Positions 7,734-17,123 of a stretch of 64,000 nucleotides of DNA are shown here, piece by piece (position 1 is the stretch's first letter; each line of letters opens with the position of its first letter). The DNA lies in NCBI RefSeq assembly GCF_030287405.1, contig NZ_JASVVV010000001.1, forward strand, positions 372,001-436,000. The letters run 5' to 3'. This DNA is from Halalkalicoccus sp. NIPERK01. Lineage in GTDB: Archaea > Halobacteriota > Halobacteria > Halobacteriales > Halalkalicoccaceae. Under the pieces are notes generated by a model. The model was not told the origin of the DNA. It saw nothing but the letters and a program-made list of their open reading frames with translations, and made no database searches. Made by a program: the position numbers and the translations under genes.

Positions 7734-8642
7734 ATGACAGCGACGATCCCGGTGGCCGTTCCTCGAAAGGGCCGACCGCTGGAGGCCGTGCTCGATCGGC
7801 TCGCGACCCGTATGGGGGCGACCGAGGTCGCCGACGAGATCTGTTCGACGCTGCGCTACGAGAAGGCGATCACGAAGGGGAACACGGAGCCGGACCGAAA
7901 CGTCTACGATCGGCTGGCCGACTACAGCGACCTCTCGGACCCCACGCGGCCGGAGTACACCCTGCTTCGGGACGACCGCGACGGGAAACCCCGGCGGGTC
8001 GTCTTCGACAGCCTCACCCTCACCGAGGGCGACCTGCGCCTCCAGTTGATCGGCCGCGAGGAACCGTTTCGTGCGCTCCGCACCCACGAGTTCGCGCTCG
8101 GCTTCGACAGCGCGGACCTCGTCCTCGAGGAGGTCGTCGAACTCCGCGCCGACCCCCTCTCGACGATCGCCGACGTCAACGAGCGGATCGACCCGCGGGA
8201 CACGGACGTCCGGGTCGTGACCGGACTCGGCGACACCGTCCACCACACCCTGCTCGGACGACCCGACGTCGTCCCGGCCGGCGGCGACGGACCGACCCCC
8301 TCCCGAGAGTTCCTCCGCGAGTACGAGGGCCCGCTGTGTATCTCGCCGCGCTACGAACGGCTCGTCCGGGCGGTCCTCGGAACCGAGGTCACCGACAGCC
8401 TCGACTTTCGCTACCCGACCTCCGGGCGCGAGGAGGAGGCCGACATCGCCGACGTGGGCCTCGGCGTCTATCTCACCGTGAGCGGCGCGACCGCCCGTGA
8501 ACACGGCCTACAGGTCGGCGAACAGCTCTTTCCCAGCGAGACGGTCCTGATGGAGAACATCCCCGAGGCCGGCCACGAGGCCGCCCGCCGAGCGAAAGCG
8601 CTGTTCGATGGGTTCGACCTCGAAACCGAGATTACCGTATAG
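7734..8642 (+). CDS. HisG-like (ATP phosphoribosyltransferase-fold) protein, 302 aa
   Basis: The first residues, IPVAVPRKGRPLEAVLDRL, resemble the opening of HisG (IPKGRL) and the C-terminal part contains SGATAREHGLQVGEQLF, similar to the PRPP-site segment of HisG (TGTTL.ANGL). The middle third does not look like the enzyme. It may be a diverged HisG paralogue or another protein with the type II periplasmic-binding fold. Start ATG at 7734; the frame is open well upstream but that extension is the arginine-rich shadow of the preceding gene. No histidine genes are nearby, so a biosynthetic role is doubtful. Confidence 0.55.
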   Translation: MTATIPVAVPRKGRPLEAVLDRLATRMGATEVADEICSTLRYEKAITKGNTEPDRNVYDRLADYSDLSDPTRPEYTLLRDDRDGKPRRVVFDSLTLTEGDLRLQLIGREEPFRALRTHEFALGFDSADLVLEEVVELRADPLSTIADVNERIDPRDTDVRVVTGLGDTVHHTLLGRPDVVPAGGDGPTPSREFLREYEGPLCISPRYERLVRAVLGTEVTDSLDFRYPTSGREEEADIADVGLGVYLTVSGATAREHGLQVGEQLFPSETVLMENIPEAGHEAARRAKALFDGFDLETEITV

Positions 8643-8786
8643 AAGTAGTTGGAACCGGGAAAGCCGACGGTGGATAGATACTCTCCTATTCGCCTCTCTA
8701 GATACTGAAAATATGGTGTAATCCGAATTTATCCGTCGAACATCCTCTGTTTGTTCGGATCGGGAGCGTTTTCTCCGTTCGCGGTT

Positions 8787-9173
8787 CTAATTACTTTCGT
8801 CTCCTGCTCGCTCGCTGCCGACGCGGTCGACGCCCATCACGTCCTCACCGGCGTGTTCGGTGAAGACGACCTTCATGTTCGGATCGGGAATCGCCCACGC
8901 GTCGTTCGCGAGGCCCATCACCGCGAGCGCGAACGATCGCTTCCGTTCGAACTCGCGGCCCCGGCGTATCTCGGCGTCGAGAACCAGACAGGGCTGGTCC
9001 GGGTCGGCCCGACCGATCGAGAGCTCCGATTCGGTGCGCTCGCGGATCACCACCGCGACGTGGTCCGTGCCGGTGTCCATGTGCTCGGCGTAGAGGCTCC
9101 GCACACGGCGGGCGAACGCGCGCTTCTCGCCCGCGGTCATCGCCGCGCTGGTGTCGAACTGGAGTACAGGCAC
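8787..9173 (-). CDS. Tautomerase/MIF-superfamily protein
   Basis: The product of 128 residues begins (GTG start) M-P-V-L-Q-F; Pro2 is the catalytic base of 4-oxalocrotonate tautomerase and MIF relatives once the initiator Met is removed. The helix with KRAFARRVRSLYAEHM and the strand DHVAVVIRE fit the beta-alpha-beta repeat of the fold. The GTG overlaps the stop of the upstream FAD/Fe-S dehydrogenase by one base (TAGTG), so translation is probably coupled. Keto-enol tautomerisation of an oxo-acid made by the dehydrogenase is a reasonable inference. Confidence 0.75.
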   Translation of the reverse strand: MPVLQFDTSAAMTAGEKRAFARRVRSLYAEHMDTGTDHVAVVIRERTESELSIGRADPDQPCLVLDAEIRRGREFERKRSFALAVMGLANDAWAIPDPNMKVVFTEHAGEDVMGVDRVGSERAGDESN

Positions 9174-12100
9174 TACAGCCCCTCCGCGAGCACCTCGATC
9201 GGGTGGGGTGGCTCCTCGTCGGTGAGATCCTCGAGTTGGCCTCGACAGGAGGCACCGGGGGCGACGACCCGCTTACCGTCGCTTTCCTCGACCTGCTCGA
9301 CGAGGATCGAACCGATCGCCTCGCTCATCGCGTAGTGATCCGCCTCGTACCCGAAGGAACCGGCCATCCCACAGCAGCCCGAATCGAGGACGTCGACGTC
9401 GTAACCCGCCTGCGAGAGCACCGCCGCGGCGTGGACGTCCTTCTTCGTCGCCTTCTGGTGGCAGTGGCCGTGGTACGCGAGCGAGCCCTCGCCCGCCGGC
9501 AGGTCGAGGTCGAAGGCGTTCAGGTATTCCATGACGCCGTAGGTGTTGACCGCGACCGACTCGACGGCCGAACCGGACAGCAGGTCGAGGTAGTCGAGTT
9601 GGAACATCACCGCGTCGGAGGGCTCGGGGACCACTACGTCCCAGCCCTCCTCGATCCGGGGTGCGAGCGCCGCGACGTTCGCCTCGGCGCACTCGCGGGC
9701 GGCGTCGAGGAAGCCCTTCGAGAAGGCGGGCCGGCCGCTGTCGCCAACGTCGGCGAGTTCGACATGAACACCCGCGTTTTCGAGGACACGGACGGCGGCC
9801 CTGCCGACCGCGGGGTGGTTGTGGTTGGTGTAGGTGTCGGGCACCAACAGCGCCTTGCGATCCGCGGCCGATTCGCTCACCCGCGGGCCACGGGCCTCGA
9901 ACCAGCTTTCCAACGTCTCGCGGTGGAACTCCGGGAGCGAGCGCTCGCGGGCGATCCCGAGCGTCTTCTCCATCGCGAGGCGGGCCCCCGGAAGTTCGGA
10001 CAGCCAGTTCGAGACCGGCGCGGTCGCACTGCCGAGTTTCGAGAGCGTGTCGATGTTCGCGAACAGCCGCGACCGGAGGCCCGCCCCGTGGCGCCGGTGG
10101 TACTCGTGGGTCACCTCCGCCTTGAGCTTCGCCATGTCGACCTCGGAAGGACAGTCCTTCGCACAGCCCTTACAGCCGATACACAGGTCCATCACCTCGG
10201 TGACGAACTTCTCGCTGAACGCTTCCCCGTCGGGCAGGTCGCCGCTCATGGCCTGTCGGAGCATGTTCGCCCGTCCTCTCGTGCTCGTGATCTCCTCCTC
10301 GCTGGCCCGGAACGTCGGGCACATCACCCCGCCAGTGGTTTCTTGGGGGCCCCGACAGCCGCCACAGCCGTGGCACAGCTCGGCCATCCCCTGGAAGCCG
10401 TTCTCGTTGTCCCAGTTGAGTTCGGGCTCGAAGCCCATCTCGAACTCGTACTCCGGCGAGAACCTGAGATGTTCGCTCATGTCGAAGTCGCCACACACGG
10501 AGCCGGGATTCAACAACCAATCGGGGTCGAACGCGGTTTTGAGGTCGCGGAACACCTCCCAGAGATGGTCGCCGTAGAGCTTGCGGTTCCACTGGGTTCT
10601 GGCTCTGCCGTCGCCGTGCTCCCCGGAAACGCTTCCTCCAAATCGGGCGACGGCGTCCGTCACCCGGTCGGCGATGTCGACCATCGCGTCGACGCCATCG
10701 ACCTCCTTGGTGTTGATCAGCGGGCGGACGTGGAGGACGCCGGGACCGGCGTGGGCGTAGATGCTCGCGAACGTGCCGTTGTCCTCGAGGATCTCCTGGA
10801 ACTCGCTCGCGTACTCCGGGAGGTGTTCGGGCGGGACCGCGCAGTCCTCGATGAACGAGATGTGTTTCTCGTCGGAGGTACGCGAGAGCAGGATCGGCAG
10901 GCCGCTCTTTCGCATCTTCCAGAACAGCGCGCGCTCGGCGTCGTCGTGGGCCTCCATCGCCGCCGTCGCGTTGAGCGGGGCGCCCGTCCGAACGGGATCG
11001 TCGCCCGGTTCACCCTCGCTGTCGGCCTCCGGCGCTCGATCCGCGAGCAGGCCTGCGACCCTCTCCATCCCTTCGGCGTCGTCCTCGGCGTAGAACTCGA
11101 CGATGAGGACCGAGGACGCCTCGGGCGGCAGCATCGAGACGACGTCCTTGAACTCCTCGGTCTCGCGAGCCAGATCCAGCAACACGTCGTCCATCACCTC
11201 GACGGCTGCGGGGTCGTGTTCGAGGATCGGCGCGACGTCCTCCATCGCGTCGATCAGGGTGTCGTAGGTCAGCAGCGCCATCGCCTTGGTCTCGGGGATC
11301 GGTTCGAGGCTCACTTCGGCCTCGGTGACGATCGCGAGCGTTCCCTCGCTGCCCGCGAGCAGGCGCGCGAGGTTGATCGTCTCCGCGGTGCCGTCCCGGA
11401 CTGCGCGCGCCTCCTCGATCAGCATGTCGAGGTTGTACCCCGAGACGTTTCGCTTCAGGTCGGGGTAGGCCTCCTCGACGTCGTCGGCCTCCTCCTCGAC
11501 GATCCTTCGGACCTCGGCGTGGATCCGCGCCTCGAGGTCCCCCTCGGGGTCGGCCCGCTCGGCGAGTTCCTCGAGCGTGATCTCCCCGAAGGTCGTGCGC
11601 GTCCCGTCGGCGAGGACGACCTCGCACTCCTCGACGTAGGCGTCGGTCTTGCCGTACTTCAGCGAGTGTGCGCCCGTCGAGTTGTTGCCGATCGCCCCTC
11701 CGAGGGCGCTCTTGTCGCCCCAGGCGGGGTCGGGCGCGAACTTCAGGCCGTGGGGGGCGAGTTCGGCATTGAGGTCGCCCAGATAGACGCCGGCCTCCGC
11801 ACGCGCTCTCTTCGCCTCGGGATCCATCTCCTCCACGCCGTCCATGTATCGGGTGAAATCGAGCACGACCGCCTCGTTGACCGACTGGCCCGCGAGGCTC
11901 GTCCCGCCGCCGCGGGGCAGCACGGGGATGCCGTTTCTCGCACAGTGGCGCATCACCACCTGCACGTCCCGGGTCGAGGTCGGAAAGACCACTCCAATAG
12001 GTAGCACCTCGTAGGCGCTGGCGTCGGTCGCGTAGAGCTCCCGGGAGTAGTCGTCGAATCGGACGTCGCCGCCGACGAGTTGCGGGAGCGAGGCGAGCGC

Positions 12101-12190
12101 CTCCGGGACCGCCTCCTCGGCGTCGGCGTAGTCGTACGACGCCCGTTCGTCGCGCGCCGGGGGTGCGTTCGTCGTGGGGTTCGTCGCCAT
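9173..12190 (-). CDS. FAD/Fe-S 2-hydroxyacid dehydrogenase (GlcD-GlpC fusion), paralogue A
   Basis: A 1005-residue membrane-associated-type flavoprotein. The N-terminal PCMH FAD domain has PRGGGTSLAGQ (about 94-104) and GGAIGNNSTGAHS; a FAD-oxidase C domain follows with HVRPL and SGEHGDGRAR. Then come two ferredoxin motifs, CHGCGGCR and CIGCKGCAKDCP (about 660-760), and a C-terminal CCG-type domain ending in CCGMAGSFGYE. Family members (YdiJ, D-2-hydroxyglutarate or D-lactate dehydrogenase) feed electrons to quinone. Start MATNPTTN at 12190. It forms a tight operon with a cupin gene upstream (4-base gap) and a tautomerase downstream, close to a TctABC transporter, so a di- or tricarboxylic hydroxyacid is a likely substrate. 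Confidence 0.85.
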   Translation of the reverse strand: MATNPTTNAPPARDERASYDYADAEEAVPEALASLPQLVGGDVRFDDYSRELYATDASAYEVLPIGVVFPTSTRDVQVVMRHCARNGIPVLPRGGGTSLAGQSVNEAVVLDFTRYMDGVEEMDPEAKRARAEAGVYLGDLNAELAPHGLKFAPDPAWGDKSALGGAIGNNSTGAHSLKYGKTDAYVEECEVVLADGTRTTFGEITLEELAERADPEGDLEARIHAEVRRIVEEEADDVEEAYPDLKRNVSGYNLDMLIEEARAVRDGTAETINLARLLAGSEGTLAIVTEAEVSLEPIPETKAMALLTYDTLIDAMEDVAPILEHDPAAVEVMDDVLLDLARETEEFKDVVSMLPPEASSVLIVEFYAEDDAEGMERVAGLLADRAPEADSEGEPGDDPVRTGAPLNATAAMEAHDDAERALFWKMRKSGLPILLSRTSDEKHISFIEDCAVPPEHLPEYASEFQEILEDNGTFASIYAHAGPGVLHVRPLINTKEVDGVDAMVDIADRVTDAVARFGGSVSGEHGDGRARTQWNRKLYGDHLWEVFRDLKTAFDPDWLLNPGSVCGDFDMSEHLRFSPEYEFEMGFEPELNWDNENGFQGMAELCHGCGGCRGPQETTGGVMCPTFRASEEEITSTRGRANMLRQAMSGDLPDGEAFSEKFVTEVMDLCIGCKGCAKDCPSEVDMAKLKAEVTHEYHRRHGAGLRSRLFANIDTLSKLGSATAPVSNWLSELPGARLAMEKTLGIARERSLPEFHRETLESWFEARGPRVSESAADRKALLVPDTYTNHNHPAVGRAAVRVLENAGVHVELADVGDSGRPAFSKGFLDAARECAEANVAALAPRIEEGWDVVVPEPSDAVMFQLDYLDLLSGSAVESVAVNTYGVMEYLNAFDLDLPAGEGSLAYHGHCHQKATKKDVHAAAVLSQAGYDVDVLDSGCCGMAGSFGYEADHYAMSEAIGSILVEQVEESDGKRVVAPGASCRGQLEDLTDEEPPHPIEVLAEGL

Positions 12191-12194
12191 GCCT

Positions 12195-12635
12195 CTAGTT
12201 CCCCGGGGACGACCCATTACTCTGTGGATCGCGTCCCTCGCTTACCGCATCGGTCGTCTCCAGTTGGTGGACCGGGTAGCGCCCCTCCGGGGGCCAGCCG
12301 ACCGCGACGACCGTACAGGGCTCCTCGAACGGGTTGTAGATCACGTGTGCGCCCGCCTCGCCCTTCTCGAAGACGACGGCCTCGTCGACCCCCATCTCGA
12401 ACCCCTCCTCGACCGTCTCGACGCGACACCGCCCCTCGATCACGAAGAAGAGTTCCTGTTGGTTCTCGTGATAGTGAAAGTGGTTCTGTGAGAGCCGATC
12501 CTCGGCTTCGAGGATCGCGACGTTGAAGTTGAACGCCTCGATTCCGAGTTCGGGCGAGAGCTCCCAGCGCTCGCCGGGTTTCTCGGGGTTCGTGGTCAGG
12601 TCCGCCAGTGAGACGTGCTTCCATCCCTCGGCCAT
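12195..12635 (-). CDS. Cupin-domain protein, 146 aa
   Basis: A single cupin barrel. Motif 1 reads NHFHYHENQQELFFVIEG (about residues 49-66) with the His and Glu metal ligands, and motif 2 includes GAHVIYNPFEEP with the later His. Start MAEGWKHV at 12635. The stop is four bases from the start of the FAD/Fe-S dehydrogenase, so they are cotranscribed. Cupins in such operons are often isomerases or dioxygenases for small acids or sugar acids, or simple ligand-binding proteins; no decision is possible here. Confidence 0.8.
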   Translation of the reverse strand: MAEGWKHVSLADLTTNPEKPGERWELSPELGIEAFNFNVAILEAEDRLSQNHFHYHENQQELFFVIEGRCRVETVEEGFEMGVDEAVVFEKGEAGAHVIYNPFEEPCTVVAVGWPPEGRYPVHQLETTDAVSEGRDPQSNGSSPGN

Positions 12636-12658
12636 ACCGGGGCCACGGAGCGCGACGA

Positions 12659-13051
12659 CTAATGGGTTTCCTCGTAGGACGCGAGTTCGACGAGGTTCCC
12701 GTCCGGGTCGCGGACGTAGACCGACCGCATCGGCCCGAGCGTCCCGTGCTTTTCGACCGGGCCGTGGACTGTCTCGACGTCGCTCTCGTCGAGGTGGTCG
12801 ACGACCTCCTCGATGCCGGACTCGACGAGCAGACAGAAGTCCCCGGAGCCGGGCGTCGGCGAGCGGGCGTGTGGCTCGAACTCCCCGCCCGCCTTGTGGA
12901 GGTTGATCTTCTGGTCGCCGAACCGGAGGGCCGTCCTGTCGTCCGGGCCGAAGGTGACGACGGTCGCGCCGAGGACGTCGCCGTAGAAGCCACACGTGGC
13001 CTCGACGTCGCTGACGGTGAGAACGAGGTGGTCGATCCCGGTGGGGTGCAT
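12659..13051 (-). CDS. VOC (glyoxalase/dioxygenase) superfamily protein
   Basis: 130 residues with two beta-alpha-beta-beta-beta modules. The first has GIDHLVLTVSDVEATCGFY with metal His8, and the second ends VRDPDGNLVELASY with metal Glu. Homologues are annotated as glyoxalase, fosfomycin-resistance-like or ring-cleaving enzymes, and the sequence alone does not choose. It is 23 bases upstream of the cupin gene on the same strand and probably heads the VOC-cupin-dehydrogenase-tautomerase operon. Confidence 0.85.
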   Translation of the reverse strand: MHPTGIDHLVLTVSDVEATCGFYGDVLGATVVTFGPDDRTALRFGDQKINLHKAGGEFEPHARSPTPGSGDFCLLVESGIEEVVDHLDESDVETVHGPVEKHGTLGPMRSVYVRDPDGNLVELASYEETH

Positions 13052-13089
13052 GGACGAGACGCGACGCGAGGAGGGATAGGGTTTGTGGG

Positions 13090-14625
13090 TCAGGCGCGGC
13101 TCACGATCCGCTCGAAGTAGGGTTTGAGGAACGGCCCGCTCAGGATGAGGAAGATCCCCAGCGTGAGCAGGAACGACAGCGGTCGGTCGATCGGGTCGAA
13201 GAAGATGCCGTAATCGCCGCCGGAGATCTGGAGCGACCGGAAGAAGTTCTCCTCGGCGATCGGCCCGAGGACGATCCCGAGGACGAACGCGATCACCGAG
13301 TAGTTGTACTTCACCATGTAGTAGCCGAGAAGACCGAGTGCGATCACCGCGCCGGTGTCGAACCAGTTCCGGTTCAGCGTGAACGCGCCGATGAACGAGA
13401 GCACCACCACCACCGGGATGATGACGTTCGTGTCGATCTCGGTGATCCGGCTCGCATAGGGGATGACCGACAGCCCGACGAGGACGATGAGGATGTTACT
13501 CAGAAACAGCGAGATGAACAGCGCGTAGGTGATCTGGAGCTGATCGCCGAACAGCGTCGGACCGGGCTGGAGGCCGTGCATTAGGAGGCCACCGAGCAAC
13601 ACGGCGGTCGACCCGCTGCCGGGGATCCCGAACGAAAGGGTGGGGACGAGCGAGCCGCTGACGGTGGGGTTGTTCGCCCCCTCGGGGGCGATCACGCCGC
13701 GCGGGTCGCCGTCGCCGAACCGGCCGTCCTTGGCCGACGAGCGGGCCTCCTCGGCGTAGGCGACGAACGTCGAGGTCGTCGCGCCCGATCCGGGGATCAT
13801 CCCGATCAACATCCCGATCACCCCGGCCTTGAGCGTCGTCTTCGGGTACTTGAAGACGGTCATGACGCCGTCCTTGATGCTGCCGGCGAGTTCGATGTCG
13901 CTCTCGGCGATCTGGCTCCTGGCGGCGAGTTTCATCATCTCCGCGAACGCGAACATCCCGATCAGCGCGGCGACGAAGTCGATGCCGTTATAGAGGCCGA
14001 ACTGCCCGAAAGTAAATCGCGGCGTCGGGCTCAGGATCCCGGTCCCGATCGTCGAGATCATGAGACCGAGCGCCCCGGCGACGAGCCCCTTGACGATCGA
14101 GCCCTGCGTGACGATCGTGATCAGCGAGATACCGAGGATCGCGAGCAGGAAGTACTCGGGCGAGCCAAAGGCGAGGACGACCCCGATCAGGATCGGCGAG
14201 ATCAGGATCAGCACGATCGCGGCCAGAAACCCGTTGAGCGCCGAGGCGGTCGTCGCGATCGCCAGCGCGTTCTTCGCCAGCCCCTGTTTGGCCATCGGAT
14301 AGCCGTCGAGCGTGGTCGCCGCCGCCGATTCGGTGCCGGGGGCGTTGATCAGGATCGCGGCGATCGAGCCGCCGAACATCGCCCCGCTGTAGATCGACGC
14401 CAGCAGGATGATCGCCGAGGTCGAATCCAGCGGCAGGGTCAGCGGGAGGACGATCGCCATCCCGACCGGCGAGCCGATCCCGGGCAGCGCCCCGAGGACG
14501 ATCCCCAGCAGCAACCCGACGGTCATCCACCCAATCACGGGCCAACTGATCGCTATTTCGAACCCCTCGATGAGGGTGTCGACCTGCAGGGCTACCTGGC
14601 CCTGGACGATGGGCTCGACCACCAT
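13090..14625 (-). CDS. tctA: Tripartite tricarboxylate transporter, large permease TctA
   Basis: 511 residues, almost entirely hydrophobic with 11-12 predicted helices. Family signatures near the N-terminus include GALPGIGSPVGMAIVLPLT and a repeated, related loop MIPGSGATTSTFVAY near residue 275, the inverted-repeat halves of TctA. TctA works with TctB and the extracytoplasmic TctC in solute uptake driven by an ion gradient (Na+ or H+). It directly follows tctB with no spacing (stop and start codons adjacent at 14625/14626). Confidence 0.93.
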   Translation of the reverse strand: MVVEPIVQGQVALQVDTLIEGFEIAISWPVIGWMTVGLLLGIVLGALPGIGSPVGMAIVLPLTLPLDSTSAIILLASIYSGAMFGGSIAAILINAPGTESAAATTLDGYPMAKQGLAKNALAIATTASALNGFLAAIVLILISPILIGVVLAFGSPEYFLLAILGISLITIVTQGSIVKGLVAGALGLMISTIGTGILSPTPRFTFGQFGLYNGIDFVAALIGMFAFAEMMKLAARSQIAESDIELAGSIKDGVMTVFKYPKTTLKAGVIGMLIGMIPGSGATTSTFVAYAEEARSSAKDGRFGDGDPRGVIAPEGANNPTVSGSLVPTLSFGIPGSGSTAVLLGGLLMHGLQPGPTLFGDQLQITYALFISLFLSNILIVLVGLSVIPYASRITEIDTNVIIPVVVVLSFIGAFTLNRNWFDTGAVIALGLLGYYMVKYNYSVIAFVLGIVLGPIAEENFFRSLQISGGDYGIFFDPIDRPLSFLLTLGIFLILSGPFLKPYFERIVSRA

Positions 14626-15246
14626 CTACGCCACCACCCCGACGAGCAGCGTGATCGGGTCGATCGCGGTCGGGAGGAACGGGCTGAAGTCGAAGATCGC
14701 GCCGCGGTCGAACGGCAGGATCAGGAACTCGATGAACAGGTAGACGATGAGGGTCGACAGGATCGCGAGCGCGCCGCCCACGAGCGGCCGGACGCGAAAC
14801 CAACTCGTGTACCCGAACACGAACAGCGGCGTGACGAACAGGAAGCCGGCCGCCCAGCCCGCGAAGAAGTACAGCGTCGCCGAGACCACCATGAACACCG
14901 TGTCGTTCACCTCGTAGCCGTACTCCCGCCCGAGCGTCCGCTTGGGTTCCGAACCCGTCTGTTGAGCCTCGCGCTGGGCGACCTCCTCCTGGGCGGTCAT
15001 GTCGCCGCTGGTGATGTTGATGCTCTCCGCGACGACCGTCCGAAGCGGCCCCGGGAGGTAGTTCTGCACGAGCAACAGCAGCGACCCCACGAAGACGACT
15101 GCCCCCGTCATCTGGGGGAACACCCGGGCGTCGTCCGGATACTCCGAGACGATCGGTTCGATCAGAAACACCACGCTGAGGACGAGGAGGATCCCGAGCA
15201 TCACGTGCTCTGGGGTCACCTGTTCGTACTTCTGTTTTATTGACAT
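14626..15246 (-). CDS. tctB: Tripartite tricarboxylate transporter, small permease TctB
   Basis: 206 residues with four hydrophobic segments (about 16-32, 45-62, 118-140, 150-175) and a charged loop of about 50 residues between helices two and three (TAQEEVAQREAQQTGSE), longer than in bacterial TctB. It lies between the binding-protein gene and tctA in the order C-B-A, which is the usual order for the family. The low sequence conservation of TctB makes position in the operon the best evidence. Confidence 0.88.
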   Translation of the reverse strand: MSIKQKYEQVTPEHVMLGILLVLSVVFLIEPIVSEYPDDARVFPQMTGAVVFVGSLLLLVQNYLPGPLRTVVAESINITSGDMTAQEEVAQREAQQTGSEPKRTLGREYGYEVNDTVFMVVSATLYFFAGWAAGFLFVTPLFVFGYTSWFRVRPLVGGALAILSTLIVYLFIEFLILPFDRGAIFDFSPFLPTAIDPITLLVGVVA

Positions 15247-15277
15247 ATTGGGAAAGAGTTCGCCGCGATGGTACCGA

Positions 15278-16360
15278 TCAGGCGTTTTCTTCGACGAGTT
15301 GGACGACGTTGTTCTCCTCGTAGGCCGCGAAGGCGTCGTCGAGGAGCTGGTTCGCCGCGTCGGGCCCCTCGTGGAAGACGGGGTTGCCCGTGTCGTCGGA
15401 CCAGCTCTGCGTGCTGTCGGCCTCGACGGCCTCGGCGAACATGTCCGAGAGCGCCTGCGTCCGGGAGCCCTCGGTCTCCGGCGGGGCGAACACCCCTCGG
15501 CTCAGCCCGCCGACGAAGTCCATCTCCGGATAGCCCTCGTCGGTCACCGAGGGGAGGTCCGGGTAGACCTCCGTCCCATCGCTGACGAAGCTCACGACCG
15601 GGTAGATGCGGCCGTTCTCGACGACCGACTGCGTGCCCGCGTCGGTCCCGATACCGGCGGGGACCTCGCCGCTCGCGACCGCCTGCGAGACGGGGCCGGT
15701 CCCGGTGTACTGTGCGCGGTTGGTCCACTGCCAATCGTACTCCTCCATTTGGTACCGCGCGAGCAGGACGATGATGTCCTGTGAGCTACCGGGTTCCTGG
15801 ACGCCGATCGTCTCCCACTCCCCGGAGTTGTACATCTGGATGACGTCGTCGAACGTCTCGACCTGCCCTTCGTACTCGGAGTTGACGACGAGCGTCCACG
15901 CCGACTGCCCGAAGACGCAGACGCCTTCGGCGTCGCGCTGGTCGAACCCCGGGTCCTCGAGCAGTTGCGGAGCGACCTCCAACGGCGTCGCGCTCCCGAG
16001 TATGGTGTGGCCGTCGGGCTGAGAACCCATCAGTTCGCCGAAACCGTTGAGCCCGCCCGCGCCGGGGATGTTGTCGATCTGGATCGACTGGCCGGTCGCC
16101 TCCGCCAGCCCCTCCTGGATCCCCCGGGCGTAGACGTCCGTGCCGCCACCTTGGTCGTACGGGACGATGTACCGGATCGACTGGCTCGGTTCCCAGTCGC
16201 CCCCGTCGCCGCCACCGCCGCCGCCGCCGTTGTCACCGGCCAGACAGCCCGCGAGCGCCGCGACGGATCCCGCGCCAGCCATCTGCAGGAATCGTCGGCG
16301 TCCAGCTACCGCCCGGTTCGCTACCTCCCGTGATGTCGAGTCGTTGTCTTTATTGCTCAT
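15278..16360 (-). CDS. tctC: Tripartite tricarboxylate transporter solute-binding lipoprotein TctC
   Basis: 360 residues beginning MSNKDNDSTSREVANRAV, then RRRFLQMAGAGSVAALAGC: a Tat signal with lipobox Cys about residue 34, followed by a Gly/Asp-rich linker. The mature domain has IRYIVPYDQGGGTDVYARG, the hallmark dicarboxylate/tricarboxylate-binding opening of the Bug/TctC family, and IDNIPGAGGLNG. It captures an organic acid outside the cell and passes it to TctAB. Folded export by Tat is typical of haloarchaea. The ligand cannot be read from sequence, but neighbours handle 2-hydroxy- and dicarboxylic acids. Confidence 0.92.
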   Translation of the reverse strand: MSNKDNDSTSREVANRAVAGRRRFLQMAGAGSVAALAGCLAGDNGGGGGGGDGGDWEPSQSIRYIVPYDQGGGTDVYARGIQEGLAEATGQSIQIDNIPGAGGLNGFGELMGSQPDGHTILGSATPLEVAPQLLEDPGFDQRDAEGVCVFGQSAWTLVVNSEYEGQVETFDDVIQMYNSGEWETIGVQEPGSSQDIIVLLARYQMEEYDWQWTNRAQYTGTGPVSQAVASGEVPAGIGTDAGTQSVVENGRIYPVVSFVSDGTEVYPDLPSVTDEGYPEMDFVGGLSRGVFAPPETEGSRTQALSDMFAEAVEADSTQSWSDDTGNPVFHEGPDAANQLLDDAFAAYEENNVVQLVEENA

Positions 16361-16691
16361 GCTTCCTCGTTTCCGACCCCGGACGACGATCGAACCGCGT
16401 GTGCGCCCGGACCCGTACGGATCGGGCGCAGTCACCTGAATCGTCACCCAAACGCACGGAGCCTTCTGTCTCCGATGCCATACGTTAGGGTCTCACTATC
16501 ATGATCATAGAGTAGATACATAAATCTTTCCGTATGTTTCTCCCGGACGAGGTGACGACTGACGAAACCGGCCGGCCGCCCCGGTGGTGGGTCCGGGTTA
16601 TCGGGCGGGTCGTCGCTCGCGGACGGGGCGTGTCCTGCCAACGGTCGAATACTTCCGGGCCCTTTAATATCGGTGCCCGTCAACACGGGAC
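16361..16691. promoter_or_regulatory. Divergent intergenic region, tctCBA / universal stress gene
   Basis: A 331-base spacer without a credible gene. On the minus strand a TATA-like GATTTATGTA (plus 16518-16527) with a perfect 8-bp palindrome ATGATCAT (16501-16508) just inside it looks like the tctC promoter and a possible operator; this would leave a leader of about 130-150 bases. The segment 16560-16680 is GC-rich and shows nothing distinctive before the short leader of the stress-protein gene. Confidence 0.4.
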
Positions 16692-17123
16692 ATGGTGATC
16701 GTTGCAGCCGTCGATCGGAGCGACAGGGCGAGCGCAGTCGTCCGCGAGGCCGTCACGCTCGGCGAGGCGTTCGACGAACCCGTGGACGTGCTCCACGTCC
16801 TCACGCGCGAGGAGTTCGTCTCGCTCGAACGGACGAACGTGAGCGAGACGGGCGAGGCGGTCCCCCTCGAGAGCGTCGTCGAGACCGCGCGGAACATCGC
16901 CGACGAGACCATCGCCGAGGCGAACGTCACCGCCACGGCCGTCGGGTTGGTGGGGGACCCGGCCGACGAGATCGTCGGGTACGCCAACGAGCAGGGCGCA
17001 CGCTACATCGTCGCCGCCGGACGGAAGCGCTCCCCGGTCGGGAAGGCGCTGTTCGGAAGCGTCGTCCAGTCCGTCCTCCTGAGCGCGGAGTGTCCGGTCG
17101 TCTCGCTTCGGACCGAGGCCTGA
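16692..17123 (+). CDS. Universal stress protein A family
   Basis: 143 residues with the UspA alpha/beta fold. The ATP-binding signature G-x2-G-x9-G-S/T is present as GRKRSPVGKALFGSVVQS near residues 115-132, and Asp8 (AAVDRS) matches the nucleotide-contacting position. Such proteins bind ATP as dimers and are often encoded beside transporters in haloarchaea. It converges with the D-malate/tartrate dehydrogenase-like gene, whose stop begins on the next base. Confidence 0.9.
   Translation: MVIVAAVDRSDRASAVVREAVTLGEAFDEPVDVLHVLTREEFVSLERTNVSETGEAVPLESVVETARNIADETIAEANVTATAVGLVGDPADEIVGYANEQGARYIVAAGRKRSPVGKALFGSVVQSVLLSAECPVVSLRTEA

Noticed and set aside
9203-12004. A 933-codon open frame antisense to dehydrogenase paralogue A
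   Set aside because: It is a GC-bias shadow: no recognisable domain, composition unlike haloarchaeal proteins, and fully overlapped by a gene with clear motifs.
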